Source: Ectocarpus siliculosus (Eukaryota > Sar > Phaeophyceae > Ectocarpales > Ectocarpaceae). From it: a DNA stretch of 48,068 nucleotides. Numbering within the stretch: the first letter of the stretch is position 1; every line of letters begins with the position of its first letter. This document shows, piece after piece, positions 11,160 to 22,801 of this stretch. Below the pieces are notes generated by a model, which saw only the letters and a program-made list of their open reading frames with translations, searched no databases and had not been told where the DNA came from. The DNA lies in NCBI GenBank assembly GCA_000310025.1, contig FN649729.1:2441887-2489954 (forward strand). The letters are read 5' to 3'. Position numbers and translations under genes: made by a program.

Positions 11160-11401
11160 AGCTTAGTGAAACGCTCAGTGAAATTCAAACGCACGCCATC
11201 CTGCCTGCCCATCTCTAGCGAATCGGACATAATACGCTACATACTGATTCATTCTTTCTGGCCTACCATGCATGGTCGTCCTCATGTTCGACGGTACATT
11301 CTTTTTAACATACATGCGTACGTGTAATCTGCATGATGTCCGCCCCTTGACCACACACACACGAAATCGGTTCACGGGCGGCCGGAGGCAGGTTGTGCGT
11401 A

Positions 11402-11589
11402 GGGGCACCGACTACAACCTGGGGGGGAGGTTGTAGGGAGGTTGCAGCCCAAACCGTGCAAGGTATCCCGCATCTTGGATAGTGGCGTTATTGCAATCAA
11501 CACGGCGGGCTGCAAGCCTGAAGAAAAAATGGGTTCAAGGTCGAACTCGGCCTCCCAACCTCCCCCCCCCAGGTTGTAGTTCGTGCCCA
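11402..11589. mobile_element. MITE-like element with ~32-bp terminal inverted repeats
   Basis: The left end (11402-11433) contains ACTACAACCTGGGGGG. Its inverse complement appears at the right end (about 11554-11589), with one or two mismatches and a G-run length difference. The interior of about 120 bp has no ORF. Size, terminal symmetry and lack of coding capacity fit a miniature inverted-repeat transposable element. No clear target-site duplication was seen, so superfamily and exact ends are undetermined. Confidence 0.6.
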
Positions 11590-14381
11590 TCTATTAAAAA
11601 AAAAAACTTGCTATTTGTGCAGTATAGGTCACATCACCATCAAGCAAGCGCGAAGCGCCGTGAGGTCACATTTTTCACTTGATTAATGTATTTGTATCGA
11701 TTCCGATCACATTTTTCACTTGATCAAAGTAGTATCGAAATTTCGGACAAGATTTCTTTATTGCCTTTTTGCGGGATTGTGCAGACTAAACCCCAATCAA
11801 TATGTGTACATATAAGATTTGGTCACTTTTCATGCCTCGGCGTTACTTTCTCTCGCGGCAGCGAGTCTTTTATCGCGGTTCCTTCCCAGAGGCACGCAGG
11901 AGGCTCGTCGGTACATTAACGCCCGTGCCCGGAGCGCGGTAGGCCTCCGTGGCGCGTGTGGTTGAAGGCCAAAGTTGCGAAAACTGGCTCAAAACCCCGG
12001 GGACGCGTTCCGCGCTGAAAAAGCCTGGCGAACCAATTCTGAAACCTATCGAACCCATTAAACACGACGGTTGGTTTGAAATATTTGCCTCTTGCCTCTC
12101 CCCGTTCATTTCGTTCTTTCATTCATTCATTCGATTGTTCATGGCTGGCTGTGACTCTTCGTGTCATCGCGTTGTCCAACAGCAGTACCTACGTTTACTG
12201 CACTTCGCAGCGGGCGAAGTGTAGGCAAGTCTGAGAGCATGCATCCAGCCGCAGTGTTGAACATGTCCCATTTGTGGTGTTGTTTCGGCTTCAAATTTGG
12301 GTCTCATCGGAAATCTGCCATTATCAATCAAAGACGTCATGGAATTCTGAGCTTTCGCTGCCAAAATATTGTCCGCTCGAGCTGGCTCCAATCAATGTAG
12401 AATAACAACGTGCGCGATGTTTTGTGCGGAAATACAAGCAAGCGTTGTAAGACACACAGCAGTCCCTCTTCGGGTAATGCGCATGGCATGTGGTCTTGCG
12501 TCACCTGAGGGAGGGTAGACACCCACGTCCCGAAGGGAGACCTTGTATACAAATAAAAATTGGGGAATTTTTCTTGCGTGTCACCCATGTGTCACCCTGC
12601 ATCACCCCTTTTCCTGCCGACGCACGCCAAGATTGTGTAGTGGTATGCACGCGTGGTGCAATCTGCTGTCTGGTGGATAATCCGTGAAGAAGAACTCACT
12701 TGATATTACTCTCCTCCTCGTGGAACAGCAGCAGAACATAGTAGTATGTAGTAGCTGCTGTTGCCTTGGGTATCGGTAGGAATGACATCGAGGGGGCTAG
12801 GATCCTCTGCTGCTCAAGCACTATTAAGATCATGTCCGTCCCCTGTTTTATCCTTTTCCTTGCGCCTTCAGAAGGAGTCATTCTCTTTTACTTGTATGTT
12901 CCGTCACATCTTCCACACACATCCGATACTGACTGGTGGTATAACATTCTCGTGACACTGCTGTGAGCTTTCATTATGTACTACAACAACACTGCTGTGA
13001 GCCTACTCCGGAGTACACCCTTAGCGTTCTATTACTACATAGGAGTACTTCGAAGTACATTGGACGGGCACAATACACATTGGACAAGGCAACAATCGGC
13101 AGAGGGGGCGGGGGCGGACAGCCACTATTTACCAAATGTTCCTATCTACTGAAGTACTACGTAGTAAGAACGCAGCACGCCGCCCTCTGATTGGTCGGGT
13201 GTTGATCGCTAGCCTTACCCTCTCCAGCGCCCTCTCGCCGCATTCATTCCGAGAACGCGGCGTAGCCAAGTTCTCACCCAGTATTTGTAAAGGATCAAAA
13301 ACGATTTGTAAATTAAAAAAAACGGCGGGAAACACCTGCTGTCCGTGAAATTCAAAAATCTGTAGATTTGAAAAACGAGTGATGTAGGACTGATGATGTA
13401 CTGCTGCTGTAGATTTTGTTCCACCTTCCATGAATTTTACAATGTTATTCCTAATAATATGTCTAATAAACCAGCAAGCTGTCAATAGACACTGCGCCGT
13501 GTCCCCTGTGAAGGTTACAATTTACAATACACGGCACAACGGAGGGTTTCTCCCCGATATTTTGCCGTTGACCCAGTAGAGAACTACAGGGGATGTATTG
13601 TAAAATGTAAGTTACCTATACAGATGTTTTTGTACATAGCACCAGCTGGCATCACTGGTATAAATCATCAGTGTATAGACTTAAAAAGACTCGAAATAAG
13701 TCCAGTACCCAGCCGGTTTCCCTCCACTCACTGAAAAGACTCCACCACATCCCGTTCGACTGTGGGTATGTCTCGAACGGGTAGTCTTTCTGTGTGTGTT
13801 TTTATTATTCCTTAAATCTTCGTGCCGCTCCGGGTTGGATTGTTTGTCCGCCGCCGCCGTGGATTGAAGAATGAAAAGAAGGTTTTTCGAAACACGACAC
13901 TTCTGAGAATCCCTTGTTGTGTGTTGACCCCCCTTTTGAGTGATTTCATGATTCCCCCTGTGGTGCATACCTGCTGTGTCCCCGGTGTATCTCGATGAGA
14001 GGTGACAGGCTGAACACTACTACGTCGAGTCTCCCCACAATCAGTCTCAGCATTCGCAGCTACGGAGAGTAGCGCACTCCGCGCGCTGTGCGGCCATCCA
14101 TCACCAGCTGAAAGACCATCTCCGATCATCTCCGCTTCGTACCACCCGCATCGGCTCACCTGCCGCGTGTACGGCGGGGTCAGGGCACCTACCTCACCTG
14201 CCGTGTACGCCACCATTGGTATTGGACCAGCCACCGAAGCTGGGTGAGTCTGGCACCAATCCAAGATCGATCATTGGTTTCTGCGTGTGGAACCTCTCAC
14301 CTCGTCACCTCCCGCGTCTTCTCCAGGACACACCCAAAAACGCTGACCAAAACTTCAACGACTTCAACGTCGTCGGCAAGG

Positions 14382-17300
14382 ATGGCGCCTTTCGTGTCGA
14401 CTGCGGCCGCACTGCTAGCGCTACTCGTGCTGTTGTGCAGCATTGTGATGGCCGCTACGCAGGTTGCTGGAACAGAGCGTCCCCCCCCCACGTATGGCCC
14501 TGCTGCTGTTGCGGCGGGCGGAGCAACACCCGTGCGCCCCGGTTTGGATCAACTTGGGCAAAAGGTAAGGCAGGTTGTATTCTACACGTACAGCAGTAGA
14601 ACACGGCATTTCCTCTCTCACGACACACACGCTCAGGTGCAGATAGATGTGTAGAGGATCGAGTAGAAAGCGCACCACCGTGAGACTCAACGCGCATAGC
14701 CGTGGCCAGTTGTACGACAGTTTGTACCCTCCTGACGGCTGTAGGTAAAAGCTCCGATCGCTCATAATTTCATTTGCTGGTATCACTCCTGTCACTGCTT
14801 CCTGCGATGCGCGCCTTCTCGGAATAGAATATCGGCGGGCGTTGTTATTGTTTCTGCATGGTCCGCAAGGATCAGTGTCAATGAGTGCCAATTCAGGTAT
14901 ATAGGACGAGAAGCACTTTTGATGACTCCATCTCGCCTAGGTGTATCATGGGCTTTTATCTCCCGATAGAGACGAGGTGGTGTTGGTATGCGTGCGCGTT
15001 CCCGTATGTATAGCGACACCCACACCCCACAGCTCCCCCAACGCCGAACTGCAACTGCTGTTCCTCTTTTCGCACAATTTTTGGGATCTTTCCGAAAAAG
15101 AGTGTTGCTCACCTGTAGTTTTCGATCATCACATCAACCATTCTAATCACCAACCGGAGGCAGGAGTGCACCCTGCTTGGACAATATTGACAGCATGTGC
15201 TGCACTATGTAGACGAGTCCATTGTCGCCTCGTTGTTATTTAGGGTCGGTCTTAACGAAGAAATCAGATCTCGGAATCACATTCACATTTGGTTATAAGA
15301 CCGGAAGATCCACAGAACTCTTTCGTTGATTGGCTGAAATGTTATGGAACCCGTCGAATCTTCAGGACTTATAACAGGACGACCCAAAACCAAATCGGGA
15401 TTAAAAAAAAGCTAATCTGTCTCAGACTCTTTTCTCATAGAGATGGTTTCGTTGTGTCATATTAAGAAAAAAAAAAAAAAAGGTGAGATCATTTAATCGG
15501 ATCCCGATTTGGGTGAACAGCGTCCATAGTTGCGGGACCACGGTCTACTCGCATACACGGCGCGTGCCCACCTACCCCCATCCACACGAACTCCATCCAC
15601 CGCCGAGCACAGAGTAAAGAAAGAGCGCAAAAAGCCAACCCAAAGGGAGAGTGACAGCGCATCGTTGTTGCACGTGACTGGTCCCGAAAAAAACCGTGTG
15701 CGGGATGTGTTAATCTATGATTTCTCCCGTGGGTTGTCGAACTTCAAATGCACAGACGAATTGGCGGCTTTCCGTCGGACGAGGGTCGATTCAAAGTGCC
15801 ACATGCATAGACATCGTGTCAGAACCGCACAGAGGCCATGTACGCGTTTGGTGTGTGCTTCTCGGGAGCGATAGCTCCCCATGTGGTGTGGCCACGTCAT
15901 AGCAGTACGTCACAACAGCAATCTGGCAGTTGGGCAAGTGGTGGACCTCTCGGGTTGTTCGTGGTTGACTGGAGAGATTCGTTTCCATTTGGCAGATCTC
16001 CCGTTAAGACACACAGGCCATTTCTGTCCGGATTTGGGTAGATCCGACTCTTTTATTCTTATATCGAAATGTGATTTCGAGATCTGATTTCTTCGTAAAG
16101 ACCGACCCTTTTAACAGCTACTACTGTGCGATCTGTGTGCGATCGTTGGATGCGGGCCCGCAGTATTGTTTCGTTCAGAAATAAAGGCAGGAGGAACACA
16201 GGTCGGTGGAGGATCCTACAGCAGTAATACGGAGGAACACTCCTCATCAACTGCTCAAATAAAGGAAGAAATTGATGAGCCTTACCTGATTTTGGCACTG
16301 TTTGATATCTGCCGGCCCGCACTGCTGTCTGTATTGGCAACGACCTGAGCCTATCGATAAGACGATGTGCGTGTGCAAACTATCGCGACCTTGCGTCGAC
16401 TGCATGCTACATGTATCTCTCGATCACATTCATTCTCCGTGGAACATGGAACGGGCCATGGATTTTCATGAATTTCCGTGGGCACCCGGCATTCTACTGT
16501 GAAGCCTACAGCCTACAGCAGTAAGGGACAAAATTCGGTTGCGAAAAAAAGGCTTATCTAAACTCTTTTGGAGCAAGGTCCGAACGTCTGTGAGCTAGCA
16601 CGCAACGAAAAACCAGAAATGCTTCTATAAGCACAAGGCCTGTAAATGTCGGGCCGAACACAAAAATCGTTGTGGTCCGCGCTTGCTTGCGCCAGCACGT
16701 TGAACATTTCTCGGTCGGGACCTTTGGTTCATCGGGAAGGTATCACGCCGAGCGCACATCTGGAATTAGCGATACAGCCGAGTGTCTTAGCCCTGCGTTG
16801 AATTTATCTTTCAGGACGCGGCGTGGGCGAGACGTGCCCGCTCGGAGTTTTCCGCCCTCCCTCAGGATTTCACTTGGAGAAGCGCCACGCATTCCTCAGC
16901 ATTATCCTTTTGATGCAACCTGGTCACCTGGAGGCGGTGGTTTTATTTCCTCCAGAAAAACAAACAACACAGAGAATACCATTGAGCATGTGGTGCACGA
17001 ACACCAATAGTCGACGGCGTCCCAAACCCTCTATTCCTTGGCCTCGTATCTTGACCAACCCTTTCGTCTTGTTTCGTGTGCACGCTTCGAAACATTGCTG
17101 AAACGCGCCTGCGTTCGGGCGTATCCGTTCACCAGGTGAAGGTTGACGTCTTCCTCGGCCTCGGTTGCGAGAAGAGCGCCAGGGCCTGGCCGGTACTCAA
17201 GAGGGCCGCTAGCGACCAGCGGAACAGCGTGGACTTCGTGTTCCACATCCTGCCACTGTCCGACGACCCGATCGTCTACTCTGCCGCAAAGGTACGTACG

Positions 17301-19291
17301 TACTGAAGGTGTGCGTGTAACCCGGTGAACTGAAAATCACGAATCGTGGCGTGACGAGGGTGCGGGCGGCAAATCACTTTTCCCATGCAAACCAAAGCAC
17401 GAATCGTGGCATGGCAAACGTGCGGACGGCAATCTCTCTTTTCCACAGTCGACCATCTCGGTGTGGAGACTGGAGAGATACCTGGCCGCTCTTCATGGGC
17501 CACACGCTGCCAGCGCCGTCTGTTTCCTGTTCCAACACAACCGTCCCCCGTTAACTTCCCCTACATTGTAGGCGGCGCAAGTTCTCCTGGCCTACGCCGG
17601 CGAAACGTCTGACGGCGTTGAGGGCTTCGTGGACCTGATTTTCCTCGGGCAGGAGGCCATCCATGGCGACCAACAAGGCATGGACCTCACCGTCGATGAG
17701 GCGCGAGACATAATTGGCGACTGGCCTCTGTCCTTCTCGAGCATTCCCGCAGACGTCTTCCACAGGTACGTCGTGGTTAGGGTCTGGCCCTGGTTGCCAG
17801 CCGGCTGTGGTATGTTGTAGGCGCTGGCTGCCTCGGGGTCGTTTGCGCCGATCTGTTCAAACGTGTTGTGTGGTTCCAGTATGCACCCCATTCGCGGCGG
17901 AGAGACAAGGGGGGCTATCTGTGCAGAGGGCATGATCGCTGCGCTTAAGCGGGAATCTTAGAGGGCCAGGGCTTTTCGTACAGTCTACTTGCTCGTTTTT
18001 TTTCTACTCTTGAGCATATCTTCCTCTTGTACTCATTTCATCTTCCGTTCTTGCTCTCCTCCTCCGTTGCAGCGCCATGCGGGACCCGTTGTTTGACCCG
18101 ATCGTACTCGGAGACCTCGGGAACATTTTCACGGCCGCTGTGTCCGGCACCCCGTCCGTCGTCCTCAACGGCAACTTCATCATGCTGCTGTGCGGGGACA
18201 GGGGGCTAAGGGACTTCCAGATGTTCCTCGAGCACTTCCAGATCGAGGACAGCGGCAGCGGCATCCGCGGCGGCGGCGGCGGCTCAGCCGTTTTCGGTTT
18301 GGACGACAAGTGGGGCAGCGCGTGGCCGATGTGGCAGAAGATGGATCAGGAGATTGGGGACGCCTACCAGGACATGCTGGCGGAGCAGCAGCAGCAGCAG
18401 GAAAAGCTGCGAGAGAAGGAGGAGGCGGGGGAAGGATGCGGAACTGTCCGGGAGGGGCTCCGATCCCCTACGTCTTCACGCCCTTCTCCTCCTTGGCTGT
18501 CGAGCAGTTTCGAGTATTTTGCCTCCTCGTGGTCAACGTCCCACGAACCCATCCCCCCTGCCGTCACGAAAGATCAAGCCGGGGGCGCGGGGACCGGGGA
18601 TGGGGGATGGGACGTCGAAGCAACAACAAGTTCGTCCTCCGCGTCGGCGGGTCATGCCGACGTCCCACCGTCAAAATCACTGTCGCCGTGGTCGTCCGTG
18701 TCTGAGTCTTGGTCGTCATACGAGGCTTCTCTCTTCGAGGCCCTGGATGAGCGCGCCGCGCTCTCGGAGGAAGCGGCGGCGGCAGCGGCGGCGGCCTGGC
18801 GAGCCACGGGAGGAGGAAGCAGGCTCGAGGAGGAGGAGGGGGAGGAGGAGGAGGAACAGGGACGGAGCTTCAGGGGTGAAGAGTCGAGCGTCTTCACCGG
18901 TTCCCATGACGCAGGCAGCGAAGGCGGTGGCGGCGGTGGCGGCGACGGTTCTCCCCCCGAATATGTTTTCGCGTGGTTCGAGGCGGAAGAAAGGTTGGGT
19001 GCTGGCACTGAGGGCCCTGGGAGCGGGGGTGCCGGAGGGATACGTGAGGACGTCGTCACCGAAGGTTCGGTGTCCAAAGCGGAGGTGGAAGACGCGGCGG
19101 CGGCGGCGGCGGCGGTGATGGAGGCCGATGCGGGAATCTCGGGAGAGGACCCCGTGGCATTTTTTTCCAGCGATGCATGGATTTTGGACCAATCTGAAGC
19201 AGTGGAGAGGGAAAATAAGTTCGAGACTCGGGTTGAGGAGACGGGGTTCGGTGCTCAAGAGGCCATCGAGACCCGCGAACTGCGGCAGTGA
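14382..19291 (+). CDS. Secreted thioredoxin/DsbA-fold protein with CxxS motif and acidic low-complexity tail
   Basis: Four exons join in phase: 14382-14564, 17136-17291, 17572-17765 and 18073-19291, encoding 583 residues. ATG 14382 is the first in-frame ATG. Residues 1-25 form a signal peptide with a long Leu/Val/Ala core, so entry into the secretory pathway is expected. Residues about 62-225 resemble a thioredoxin-like fold of the DsbA type: a first strand VDVFLGLG, then CEKS at the active-site position, a helical insertion, and a cis-Pro loop GTPSVVLNG. CEKS keeps the first Cys but replaces the second with Ser, so classic dithiol oxidase activity is unlikely; monothiol, chaperone or lost catalysis are alternatives. 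The last ~330 residues are disordered, rich in Ala, Gly, Glu and Ser, with poly-Glu and poly-Gly runs. Intron 1 (14565-17135) carries a DNA transposon-like element. No family symbol can be assigned. Confidence 0.75.
15243..16108. mobile_element. 866-bp non-autonomous DNA transposon with ~41-bp TIRs in intron 1
   Basis: The left terminus begins GGGTCGGTCTTAACGAAG and the right terminus, read in reverse complement, begins GGGTCGGTCTTTACGAAG. The two agree at about 39 of 41 positions before diverging. No transposase frame lies inside. A nested inverted repeat (15293-15309 against 15359-15375, containing TTATAAGACC and its near complement) and another pair around CCAAATCGGGAT (near 15390 and 15505) suggest foldback structure. 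The flanks are T-rich (TTTA left, TTTT right), compatible with a 3-bp TTT duplication, but this is weak. The GG-starting TIR and a 3-bp target would suit a PIF/Harbinger-type element; this assignment is inference. Confidence 0.7.
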
Positions 19292-22200
19292 AAGCTTGGG
19301 GGGGGCTTGGTTCTTGAATGAAGCTGTGGGAGCACGTTGTCAAGGACTTGGCTTTCGGACAGCGAAGCGGTTTCGCCGACGGCAGTTCTAGGCGGGTGCT
19401 GGCTTTGTTTTGTGGCTAGTTCGAGGGGACGATAGGACTCGGCTGGTTGGACGGGAAAAATTGTGAAAAATTCCATATGACGGTGTGTGTAAATACTGTT
19501 GTTTCGATGACATCTTTGTCTTTAAAAATTCGGCATGCTGTTTTGAAGGATGGTATGCTGTTTTTTACGAGGGAAAGTGATTGGACGGCGGGCGGACGAG
19601 GGTCGGGCTTTCCTAGCTTCCTAGAATCGCAACAGATAGAAGGCTCAGCCATGAAGTTCTAGAGGGAAGCACCATGTAGTCTTGATTGTATGTGTGCACG
19701 CCCAACTGTATGTACTCCCGTCGCGCTCCAGGCTAGGCGAAAGTTTAGACGTGCCGCTGTCTCCCGAGAGAGGGAGAGGGACACGTCCTGTAGTAGTCAC
19801 CTACTCTACATGGATGCGTGTATGCATGAATGCCGGATTGATACGATGGCACAGTAGATGTTTCTGAGGCGATTCGAGGATACGGGAGACATCTAGGCGC
19901 GGGGGGAGGGAGACGGGAGGGTAAGCGATGGAGATGATTTCGTCTGGTCTCAAAGTTAACGGGCTGAGGGCGGCAGACGGTTTAGATGCCCGGCGTCGTC
20001 GCTCTATCGATAAAAAAATGTGTTGTGGAGTGAACAAACTGATGTGTACTGTGAAACGGGAGAATTTGGAACATACAATCGATCTACGTTTTTTGTGTGG
20101 TCTCGTTTTCCCTCGCTTGCGTGTTGGTTGGGATGCCTTGGTTCGGTTTTCTTGGGTCTTATCAGAGGAGAAAGTGTTCTCATTGTGCTGCTTCGCTGCT
20201 GCTCCTTCAGCAAGAGTGTGACCGAAGCGTGTCCGATGCGTCCCACGGGAATATGATAGGGGATACACAACATAGCACGCAGCCCGCTTTGGGAGGTCAC
20301 AAGAATTAGAGCAGGAGGCTAGGTGCACGTGGAACCATAAGTTTTAGCAATTTCTCCTGCCCACCCCGCCGCTGCTTTTTGTTCGAAGATGGGGGGTTGG
20401 AGAATGTAACCGGAAGGGGGGGTGCCTCGTGCAGGAGAGGCCCCACCCTGATATTTTATGTGACATGGAGTTGGCGCCAGGATTTGATGTTGTTGTTGTT
20501 TCTCACATTAGCTCTATAGTCCACAAAAATGGGGAGCACGTGGTCTCAAAACCCGGCACATACGACGCCGCGGGGAGCAAAACAAGAATAGAGTACAAGA
20601 CCAGAGTACAAACCACTCGGAAAAAGAAAACAACATGATAGAAAGAAAATAACAGCTACCGCACCGACCGGTCGAGAAAAGGAGCCATAGGAAACCGATC
20701 TAAATAAAACAAAACAAAAATAAAGGCAAAAATATAAAGGGAAAAAGGAGGACGCTTCCCACACCCGCCTAGAAAAAATCAAAGGGTACCGTACCCGCAT
20801 CAGGCACTACGCACCAGGGCATGGGAGTAACGGAGGCAACAGAACAAAGAGGCGGCAGATGGGCAGACAGCCATATATATATAAAAGAAAAAGCAACAAC
20901 AACAGGGAGATCAAGGTACCGAACAAGGCAGTTGTGTATGTCGGTGTATGGGATTCTTTTCTGGCGGCAAGGTATTGTATCACTGAGAGGCCCAGTCGTT
21001 CGAGACTGCTGCAGAAGTGTAGAACAGTTCGCCCAGGTCGGTGATATTCGGACGGAGATATTGTGTTTTGGTAACAGAGACACGTTTAGGATACCGCGGA
21101 AGCTTTGCGCTGCGCGGAACGTGTAGTAGGGGGATATCTCCCTCCGTCTGCATGCATAGAGGCGACACAAAATATAAATTATGGCAATTGAACACAACAT
21201 AGTGATGACGTTTTCACATCCATCTTCCGTGGCTATTTCTTGTGCGTCCGTAGCTGGGTATCTTCTCGTGCTTGCAACAACATCAGTGCTACAAGTCAAG
21301 TGCACGCCGCACCAAGTGTGGCAACACTTTATGCCCCAATGGACTCTTTCGGTCTGTTCACTTGACTGCAAAGGCAGCCTGAGAAAGGACGACGCGCGTG
21401 GCGGAACTAGCGCAAGCGACAGCAGTGGAAGTGGAGGAGTTGCGGTTGTTGGGACGGATCGCGAAACCAACATCGTTGATAATTATGGTAAAGTCGCGCT
21501 CCCGCTGGGCCGCAGCTGCCCAAGGCCCCGGCAGGTCTCTGTCGTCGAGCTCGCCCAGGGATATATGTTGCACCGAACTGTAGTATCATATCCGTTTCAT
21601 CTGCCCCTCTCCACCGTACGGCAAAATGACTCACAAACGTTTTTTCTCTGGGCTCCTACGTTTTCCTGAGAGGGATGTTTGGACCACTTTCCCGGCGGAA
21701 CGAGAGACCATATGTACGCACCGCGTGTTTTCACCACCCCAGCACGTGCGTCTAAATAGAAACCTTGCCCGCACACGCGTGAGTTGTTGTTAGCGTGCGC
21801 AGGGCAATTTTTCATGGATGCGCGCGCGCCTGATATTCAGAACTCTCGGGAAAAACTTCAAGTCATCTATCTGTTATGGTGTGGTCCAGAGGGAGTGCAA
21901 GGAGATCGGATATCTGGGGCATGCAAAAAAAGTGGTCCTTGTTGTTGGTGATGTCAGTGATGTTGCTGTTGCTGTTGTTGTCGAAGACACACTCATAACT
22001 TCCTGTGTTTGTTTTTATGCATATGTTTCCTAATAATTTCCTGTCCGAACCTCTGTCCAGAACGTCTTCGTCCGTCCCCTCTCGACGATGAAAACCGAAA
22101 TGCTGCAAATTTGGTTTTTGTTGTTGGTGGTGTGTAATCCTCCTGTGTATGTGTGCCTGCTGAAAGCTGAACCGAGATAGAGCATGGTTTGGAACGATCG

Positions 22201-22801
22201 GGCCTAACGGTCGGGGGCGAGACGTCATGGGTGCTACGGGAGAGAAAAATTGCTATCGCGTATGCATATCAGTCTGTTCAGCAGGAGAGTCAAGTATTCG
22301 ACCCCCATCCGCGCAATAATTGTACCATCATGATACACTCTTGGATAGGTCAACTTCTCCTGGGTCAACGAATCTCTTCGCAGGATATAAGGCGTAGCCA
22401 AAACTCAAACATGTTTGGGCAACTTTGAGCGAGAGGGTCTGACAAACGTTTCTGGTCTGCTCAACATGTAGAGGCAAACGGAGGACCAAGGGAACAGTTC
22501 GTGCTGCATGGAACAATGATCAAACCGTGTGTGTGTCGCTTCACTGCTGTTCATCCTCGTAAAGAAGAATCTTTACAATCAAGAGCACGAAAATCACTAG
22601 TCTACTGTTCTGAGTTTCACGCCAGACAAAGAGCTATATAGTTGTGCTGATCACACCTTTGCACCCTCAGACCCGATTCACAAAACCACACCACCACCAC
22701 CACCACCACCAACAACAACAACCACAACGACAGCAGAGGCATCGTTCCTTAGCCATCGTCAGCAGAACGTTGCTACGCGAAGCGCGGCACGTCTGTACGA
22801 G
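19292..22801. other. Gene-poor interval before the kinase gene
   Basis: The interval begins with the 3' UTR of the thioredoxin-fold gene. An A-rich stretch lies at about 20580-20900. A GC-richer patch at about 21390-21585 has open frames on both strands but no recognisable domain or splice context. A CAC/CAA trinucleotide repeat at about 22681-22733 lies just upstream of the kinase start, probably in its 5' UTR. I see no gene I can support. Confidence 0.5.
22681..22733 (+). repeat. CAC/CAA trinucleotide repeat upstream of the kinase start
   Basis: CAC units grade into CAA and CAG triplets. It lies some 70-120 bases before the proposed ATG at 22802, so it is probably in the 5' leader. One frame would read His/Gln, but it is not in frame with the proposed start. 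Confidence 0.75.

Larger units (their letters stand above)
9199..14381. other. Gene-poor interval between the KH-SAM-RING and thioredoxin-fold genes
   Basis: No convincing coding region was found. ORFs here are short, lack recognisable domains and do not join into spliced models. The interval is more AT-rich than the flanking exons. It holds an AGCG/GA microsatellite, a 60-bp duplication around 10720-10905, a CAC microsatellite and a MITE-like inverted-repeat element, all listed separately. The first part presumably includes the KH-SAM-RING 3' UTR, and the last few hundred bases the promoter and 5' UTR of the next gene. I saw no tRNA or other structured RNA gene. Confidence 0.5.

Noticed and set aside
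11121-11327. ORF starting with poly-His
   Set aside because: Reads through a CAC microsatellite and has no further coding character.
13749-13781. tRNA-like arm: CCCGTTCGA pairing with TCGAACGGG
   Set aside because: Only a simple 9-bp hairpin; no acceptor stem, D arm or anticodon arm could be drawn around it.
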